This document shows positions 60,037 to 64,000 of a stretch of DNA of 64,000 nucleotides, piece after piece. The position numbers and the translations under genes are program-made. A model generated the notes under the pieces. It was given only the letters and a program-made list of their open reading frames with translations. It was not told the origin of the DNA and searched no databases. Position 1 is the first letter of the stretch. Every line of letters starts with the position of its first letter. Source of the DNA: an uncultured Reyranella sp. (GTDB lineage: Bacteria; Pseudomonadota; Alphaproteobacteria; Reyranellales; Reyranellaceae); the NCBI RefSeq assembly GCF_945957355.1, contig NZ_CAMFKM010000020.1, positions 1-64,000 on the forward strand. The letters run 5' to 3'.

Positions 60037-60825
60037 TCAGACGGTAACCCTGGAGGTGCGATAATCGCCGCTGAGACGCGGTGTCGGCCGTCGCCAGTCG
60101 CCCACCAGCGCCTGCCAGCATGCAAGCGCTGCCAGCGCCGCCGTGTCGGCCCGCAGGATGCGGGGACCGAGTCCCACCGACGTTACATCCTTTATGCGAC
60201 GCAAGGCCTGGAGTTCGGTTTCGGCAAAGCCGCCTTCGGGGCCGATCACGATGGCCCAGGGCGCCGCGCGGGCCGCGGCGTCGAGCCCCGACAACGCCTC
60301 CACGATGGGCGGTCCGCCGCCGGTCTCGTCGCACATCATCAGGCGTCGCCCTTCGGGCCAGCGATCGAGCAACTTCCCGAGATCGACCGACTCACGCACC
60401 TCGGGGATGGTCAGCCGCTCGGTCTGTTCCGCGGCTTCGATCGCATTGGCCTGCAGGCGCCCCACATTCACCCTCTCGACCGCGGTGTGACGCGTCACCA
60501 CGGGTTGCAGGACGGAGACGCCCAGCTCGGTAGCCTTTTCGGCGATATAATCGATGCGGGCACGCTTCACCGGCGCGAAGCACAGCCAGACGTCGGGCTC
60601 GGGCGCCTGCTCGCGCGCACGCTCGCCCAGTTCGGCGACGGCGGACTTCTTGCCCCGGAACGACAGGGTGCCGCGCCATTCGCCGTCGCGACCGTTGAAC
60701 AGCAGCAGCGGCGCCCCGTCGGGCCGCCGCATGACGTTGCGCAGGTAGTGGATCTGCGCCTCGTCCAGCGGGACTTCGCCGCCGGCCGCGAGATCCGCCT
60801 CGACGAAGAGACGCGCCGCATTCAT
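60037..60825 (-). CDS. rsmE: 16S rRNA (uracil1498-N3)-methyltransferase
   Basis: A 262-residue SPOUT-class methyltransferase modifying U1498 of 16S rRNA. The N-terminal PUA-like part contains ARLFVEADLAAGGEVPLDEAQIHYLRNVMRRPDG. The knotted SAM-binding core is shown by KRARIDYIAEKATELGVSVLQPVVTRHTAV, IGPEGGFAETEL and LGPRILRADTAALAAL. The length is normal. The gene is divergent from ubiA, with 60 bases between, and is followed by gshA. Confidence 0.96.
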   Translation of the reverse strand: MNAARLFVEADLAAGGEVPLDEAQIHYLRNVMRRPDGAPLLLFNGRDGEWRGTLSFRGKKSAVAELGERAREQAPEPDVWLCFAPVKRARIDYIAEKATELGVSVLQPVVTRHTAVERVNVGRLQANAIEAAEQTERLTIPEVRESVDLGKLLDRWPEGRRLMMCDETGGGPPIVEALSGLDAAARAAPWAIVIGPEGGFAETELQALRRIKDVTSVGLGPRILRADTAALAALACWQALVGDWRRPTPRLSGDYRTSRVTV

Positions 60826-60885
60826 CTATTTGCCTTCATGGATCATTGTCGCGCATAGCTGCATCATGAAGCGCATGATGACGCC

Positions 60886-61809
60886 ATGACCGCCGGGCGG
60901 ACAACCGGCTTCACCGATATCGACCGGACGCACTGGACGCTGCGCTACCTGCCGCCCTGGGCGCGCCCCTATGGGCGGCTGGCGCGCTGGGACCGGCCGA
61001 TCGGCATCTGGCTGCTGCTGTTTCCCTGCTGGTGGTCCTCGGCGCTGGCCGCGGCCCCCCACTGGGCGCAGCTCGCGGGCTACATGGCGCTGTTCGCGGT
61101 CGGCGCCATCGCCATGCGCGGCGCGGGTTGCACCTGGAACGACATTGTGGACCGCAAGGTCGATGCGGGCGTCGAGCGCACGCGCGGGCGGCCCCTGCCC
61201 TCGGGCGAACTGAAGCTGCACCACGCGCTGATCTGGATGGCGCTGCAGGGTGCCGTCGGCGCTGCCGTGCTGTTCAAGCTCAACAAGTTCGCGGGCGGCG
61301 TGGCGCTGCTGTCGCTGCTGCTGGTCGCGATCTATCCGACGATGAAGAAGATCACCTCCTGGCCTCAGGTGGTGCTGGGCTTCGCCTTCAACTGGGGCGC
61401 GCTGGTCGGCTATGCGGCCGTCACCGGGACACTCTCCTGGGCCACGGTCGCGCTCTATCTCGGCGGCGTCGCCTGGACGATGGTCTACGACACGATTTAT
61501 GCCATGCAGGACCAGCGCGACGATGCGGTGGTAGGCGTGCGCTCGACGGCCCGCCGCTTCGCCGCCGCGCCGAGGCGCTGGCTGAGCTTCTTTGCCGTGC
61601 TGGCGATGGGTTTCTGGATCGCCACTGGCCTGTTGGCGCCACTCGGCATCGGCTACTTCGTGCTGCTAGCCGGCATCGCCCTGCACCTCTGCTGGCAGAT
61701 CGCCCTGCTGAAGCCCGACGACCAGGCCGACTGCCTGATGCGCTTCAAATCCAACCGCGCCATCGGCTGGCTCATGCTGGCGGCCCTCATTGTCGACAGG
61801 ATCGCCTGA
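60886..61809 (+). CDS. ubiA: 4-Hydroxybenzoate polyprenyltransferase
   Basis: A 307-residue inner-membrane prenyltransferase attaching the polyprenyl chain to 4-hydroxybenzoate in ubiquinone synthesis. Both Asp-rich motifs are clear: NDIVDRKVD (85-93) and YDTIYAMQDQRDD (201-213). About eight hydrophobic helices follow the soluble N-terminus that contains RLARWDRPIGIWLLLFPCWW. The stop shares one base with the following methyltransferase start (TGATG), so translation is coupled. Confidence 0.95.
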   Translation: MTAGRTTGFTDIDRTHWTLRYLPPWARPYGRLARWDRPIGIWLLLFPCWWSSALAAAPHWAQLAGYMALFAVGAIAMRGAGCTWNDIVDRKVDAGVERTRGRPLPSGELKLHHALIWMALQGAVGAAVLFKLNKFAGGVALLSLLLVAIYPTMKKITSWPQVVLGFAFNWGALVGYAAVTGTLSWATVALYLGGVAWTMVYDTIYAMQDQRDDAVVGVRSTARRFAAAPRRWLSFFAVLAMGFWIATGLLAPLGIGYFVLLAGIALHLCWQIALLKPDDQADCLMRFKSNRAIGWLMLAALIVDRIA

Positions 61810-62480
61810 TGTCGAGACTGCCCCGGGATCCCGAGGGATTCATTCGCGCCAACACCGCCCTCGAAGCGCCCGCGATGGTGCCCGAATTCAAACTGTGGCT
61901 GGCCACCGAGTATGTGCCGATCTGGCAGGCGACCGAGTCGTGGCTGGAGGAGCAGAACGTCGACCCGCCCTACTGGGCCTTCTGCTGGCCGGGCGGTCAG
62001 GCGATCGCACGTTACCTGCTCGACAATCCCCAATTCGTTGCCGGTAAGCGCGTGATCGACTTCGCGGCCGGCTCGGGTGTCTCGTCGCTGGCCGCTGCGC
62101 GCTGCGGCGCAGCCTCGGTGGTGGCCAACGACATCGACCAGCTGTCCCTGGTCGCCGCCCGCCTCAATGCGGCAGCCAACGGTCTTTCCATCGAAACGAG
62201 CAACGAGGACTGGCTGGCCGGAGCGCCGGGAACCCCCGAGGCCGACGTGGTGATCGCGGGCGACGTCTGCTACGAGCGCGAGATGTCGGTTCAGGCGCTG
62301 GCCTGGCTGCGCAGCCATGCCGCAAGGGGCCGGCTGGTCCTGCTGGGCGACCCGGGCCGCAACTATTTCAGCGCCCAGGGCCTGGAAGAACGCGGCCGCT
62401 ACGAGATCCCGACCTCCCTTCAACTCGAGAACCGGGGCATGCGAGAGACCGTCGTCTGGCGGGTTCTGCCGGTTTCATGA
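61809..62480 (+). CDS. Class I SAM-dependent methyltransferase, ETFB-lysine-methyltransferase-like
   Basis: A 223-residue methyltransferase with FIRANTALEAPAMVPEFKLWLATEYVPIW at the N-terminus and YWAFCWPGGQAIARYLLDNP. These precede the SAM motif VIDFAAGSGVSSLAAARCGA and motif II NDIDQLSLVAA. The N-terminal pattern matches METTL20/ETFBKMT-like protein lysine methyltransferases, whose bacterial members methylate the electron-transfer flavoprotein beta chain. The target here is inferred. It overlaps ubiA by 1 base. Confidence 0.88.
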   Translation: MSRLPRDPEGFIRANTALEAPAMVPEFKLWLATEYVPIWQATESWLEEQNVDPPYWAFCWPGGQAIARYLLDNPQFVAGKRVIDFAAGSGVSSLAAARCGAASVVANDIDQLSLVAARLNAAANGLSIETSNEDWLAGAPGTPEADVVIAGDVCYEREMSVQALAWLRSHAARGRLVLLGDPGRNYFSAQGLEERGRYEIPTSLQLENRGMRETVVWRVLPVS

Positions 62481-62551
62481 GGTCATTCGACGGTGGGCTG
62501 TTATAATTCCGTAACTGTTCTTTCACAGACGGATCGGGGTACAGCAGAACC

Positions 62552-63304
62552 ATGCCCCCTAGCACCAAGAAGACAAAAATCGGCGCGGCCGATTTCGCGA
62601 GCCTGTACGAAGGCTTCAATGCCCCGGTCTCGCGCTTCGACTGTGGCCGAAAGTGCGCGCCGCTGAACGATGGCGAACCGGTTTGCTGTTCCACGCAGAA
62701 CGCCGTACCGGTGGTGCACAAGGCCGAATGGGAGCTGCTCAAGACCCGTACCGACCTGTGGTCCAAGTTCAAGCCCTACGACTATTCGACCCGGATGATC
62801 GTCGAGGAGCTGACCTCGGACTGCATGGCCATCCACTGCAAGGGCGCGCGCCACTGCGAGCGCGACAACCGCACGATCGCCTGCCGCGGCTTCCCCTTCT
62901 ATCCCTACCTGACGCGGCAGAAGGAGTTCGTCGGCGTCGGCACCTACTGGGTGTTCGAGGATCGCTGCTGGATGATGTCGAACCTCGAGGTCGTCGACCG
63001 CAAGTTCGTCGAGGAGTTCATCGCCACCTACGAGGCGCTGTTCGTGAAGGACAAGGACGAGTTCGACACCTACGTCACCTTCTCCGCCACGGCGCGGCGG
63101 ACCTTCTCGCGCTGGAAACGGGAGATCCCGCTGCTCGGCCGCAGAGGCGAACTGCTGGTCGTGACGCCCTCGACCGGCGAGATCCGGCCCGGCAAGGCGA
63201 AGGACTATCCGAAGCGGGAGCCCTTCAACTCCGAGAAGAACTACCGCCAGGCCATCAAGGATGCCGGCGGCGTGTATCCCAAGGACGGCCTGCGCCCGGG
63301 CTGA
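62552..63304 (+). CDS. Cys-rich protein related to the YkgJ group (Fe-S or Zn cluster)
   Basis: A 250-residue protein with an N-terminal Cys-rich module: Cys31, 35, 45, 46, then 91, 96, 102, 111 and 139. The central motif is SDCMAIHCKGARHCERDNRTIACRGFPFYPYL (90-120, given as a span of separate motifs). Spaced Cys sets of this kind occur in YkgJ-like metal-binding proteins, often called Zn/Fe-chelate proteins. The Cys-free C-terminal half (FSRWKREIPLLGRRGELLVV) has no family I can name. No partner genes are evident. Confidence 0.7.
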   Translation: MPPSTKKTKIGAADFASLYEGFNAPVSRFDCGRKCAPLNDGEPVCCSTQNAVPVVHKAEWELLKTRTDLWSKFKPYDYSTRMIVEELTSDCMAIHCKGARHCERDNRTIACRGFPFYPYLTRQKEFVGVGTYWVFEDRCWMMSNLEVVDRKFVEEFIATYEALFVKDKDEFDTYVTFSATARRTFSRWKREIPLLGRRGELLVVTPSTGEIRPGKAKDYPKREPFNSEKNYRQAIKDAGGVYPKDGLRPG

Positions 63305-63377
63305 CCTTTCAGTGCCGCCACGTCGCGGCTTCGGCTGGCGCTTGGACGACGCGCCGATGGCGCAGCGCTACAGAATT

Positions 63378-64000
63378 TTACCGCAGGTACTTCGCGAAGA
63401 ACGCCCGCGTCCGTGCCTCAGCGTCGGGTGCGGCGACCGTGTCATAGGCGAGATGATGCCGCCTGCCCGCCGCGCCGGGCACGTTGCGGTCGGCGACCTT
63501 CGAATCGAAGCTGTGATATGCGTTGGGATAGTAAACCGCGTCGACGAGGCTGCCGCGCGAGAGGCCCGAAACCAGCGTCCGGCAGCGATCGGCCGGCGTC
63601 CAGTCGTCTTTTTCGCCGGCCAGCAGCAGCACCGGGATATCGATGCCGCCATCGAATTTTGGATTGCAGCCGGGATAATAGGCGACGCCCGCGGCCAGGC
63701 CGCGCTGTGCCAGGCCGAAGTTCTTCTGGGCCGAGCGGATCACCGTCGAGCCGCCATGGCTGTGGCCGATGATACCGACTTTGCCCTTCACCACATCGGG
63801 CCGCGTCGCGAGATAGTCGAGCGCGCCGGCAATGTCGGCCACACGCATGTTGGGTGTCACCACGTTGCGCGTCGTGCAGACGGCTTTGGTGCCGCGCCGA
63901 CCGAAGGAATCCGGCGCCAGCACGAGATAGCCCCAGCTCACCAGCCGCTTGCCCCAGGCATCGGTGTGCGAGTTCGTGCCCGCACAACTATGCGCCAGGA
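63378..64000 (-). CDS. Dienelactone hydrolase family protein, partial
   Basis: The 5' part lies outside the window: the minus-strand frame is open through 64000, and the residues just before 63941 read LAHSCAGTNSHTDAWGKRL. Visible are the opening VSWGYLVLAPDSFGRRG, the nucleophile elbow IIGHSHGGS with Ser (not Cys), the acid in LAGEKDDWTP and the His in AYHSFDSK, the complete triad of the DLH-type alpha/beta hydrolases. About 207 residues are present. The substrate is unknown. Confidence 0.88.
   Translation of the reverse strand, partial: LAHSCAGTNSHTDAWGKRLVSWGYLVLAPDSFGRRGTKAVCTTRNVVTPNMRVADIAGALDYLATRPDVVKGKVGIIGHSHGGSTVIRSAQKNFGLAQRGLAAGVAYYPGCNPKFDGGIDIPVLLLAGEKDDWTPADRCRTLVSGLSRGSLVDAVYYPNAYHSFDSKVADRNVPGAAGRRHHLAYDTVAAPDAEARTRAFFAKYLR

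Noticed and set aside
1-64000. CRISPR array, prophage, integron or insertion sequence
   Set aside because: No regularly spaced direct repeats, phage structural genes, integrase or transposase were seen.

Overview
The window is GC-rich, densely packed chromosomal DNA, almost entirely in short operons. Gene content points to a heterotrophic, solvent- and amide-using alphaproteobacterium: stand-alone TctC/Bug binding proteins, the plant/alphaproteobacterial type of glutamate-cysteine ligase, an NAD-dependent Fds formate dehydrogenase, an AcdS/AcdR pair and a TIGR02466-like oxygenase. A Rhodospirillales/Reyranella-like soil bacterium is my inference; there is no rRNA here to confirm it. I see no prophage, insertion sequence, CRISPR array or plasmid module.

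Layout. 1-5803: a 5'-incomplete ABC exporter, an FMN monooxygenase, a VOC protein, a TctC protein and directly behind it a glutaredoxin-DinB fusion gene interrupted in frame by UGA at its catalytic cysteine, then two small membrane proteins. 5770-12059: AI-2E permease, APH-fold kinase, TctC, hydrolase, DUF4189, STAS-like and a tRNA deacylase. 12103-18618: M20 amidohydrolase, a repeat element, two tandem amidases, a peptide/nickel-type binding protein and a DMT transporter. 18615-27080: an orphan molybdenum hydroxylase subunit, GST, two MFS carriers, a class A beta-lactamase and an SDR. 27095-31000: secreted ClpP-like protein, cold-shock protein with terminator, aldehyde dehydrogenase. 30983-37862: fdsGBA-D, its LysR regulator and an APS reductase. 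38067-40842: acdS with a small companion gene and the divergent Lrp-type regulator. 40861-47607: two GMC oxidoreductases, SDR, LysE, a TPR protein. 47778-52379: tRNA-Leu(CAA), S-formylglutathione hydrolase, exported carbonic anhydrase behind a perfect FNR/FixK box, a haloperoxidase-like hydrolase and an acyl-CoA synthetase. 52399-64000: oxygenase, quinone reductase, TldD, DUF1801, PanE-like reductase, VOC protein, GshA, RsmE, UbiA, a methyltransferase, a Cys-rich protein and a partial dienelactone hydrolase.

How the genes work together. S-formylglutathione hydrolase and Fds form the last two steps of glutathione-dependent formaldehyde oxidation, and GshA makes the precursor of the needed glutathione. 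The amidases, amidohydrolase and binding protein read as a uptake-and-hydrolysis set for amide or ureide compounds.

The most interesting locus is 4332-5084. A strong ribosome-binding site starts a glutaredoxin-like protein whose active site reads Gly-UGA-Thr-Ser-Cys, where relatives have Cys-x-x-Cys. UGA is followed at once by two perfect 7-bp hairpins built in part from codons rare in this genome. This looks like a selenocysteine (UxxC) glutaredoxin fused to a DinB-like domain, normally missed because gene callers would begin after the UGA. The selenocysteine machinery itself is not in the window, so this remains an inference.
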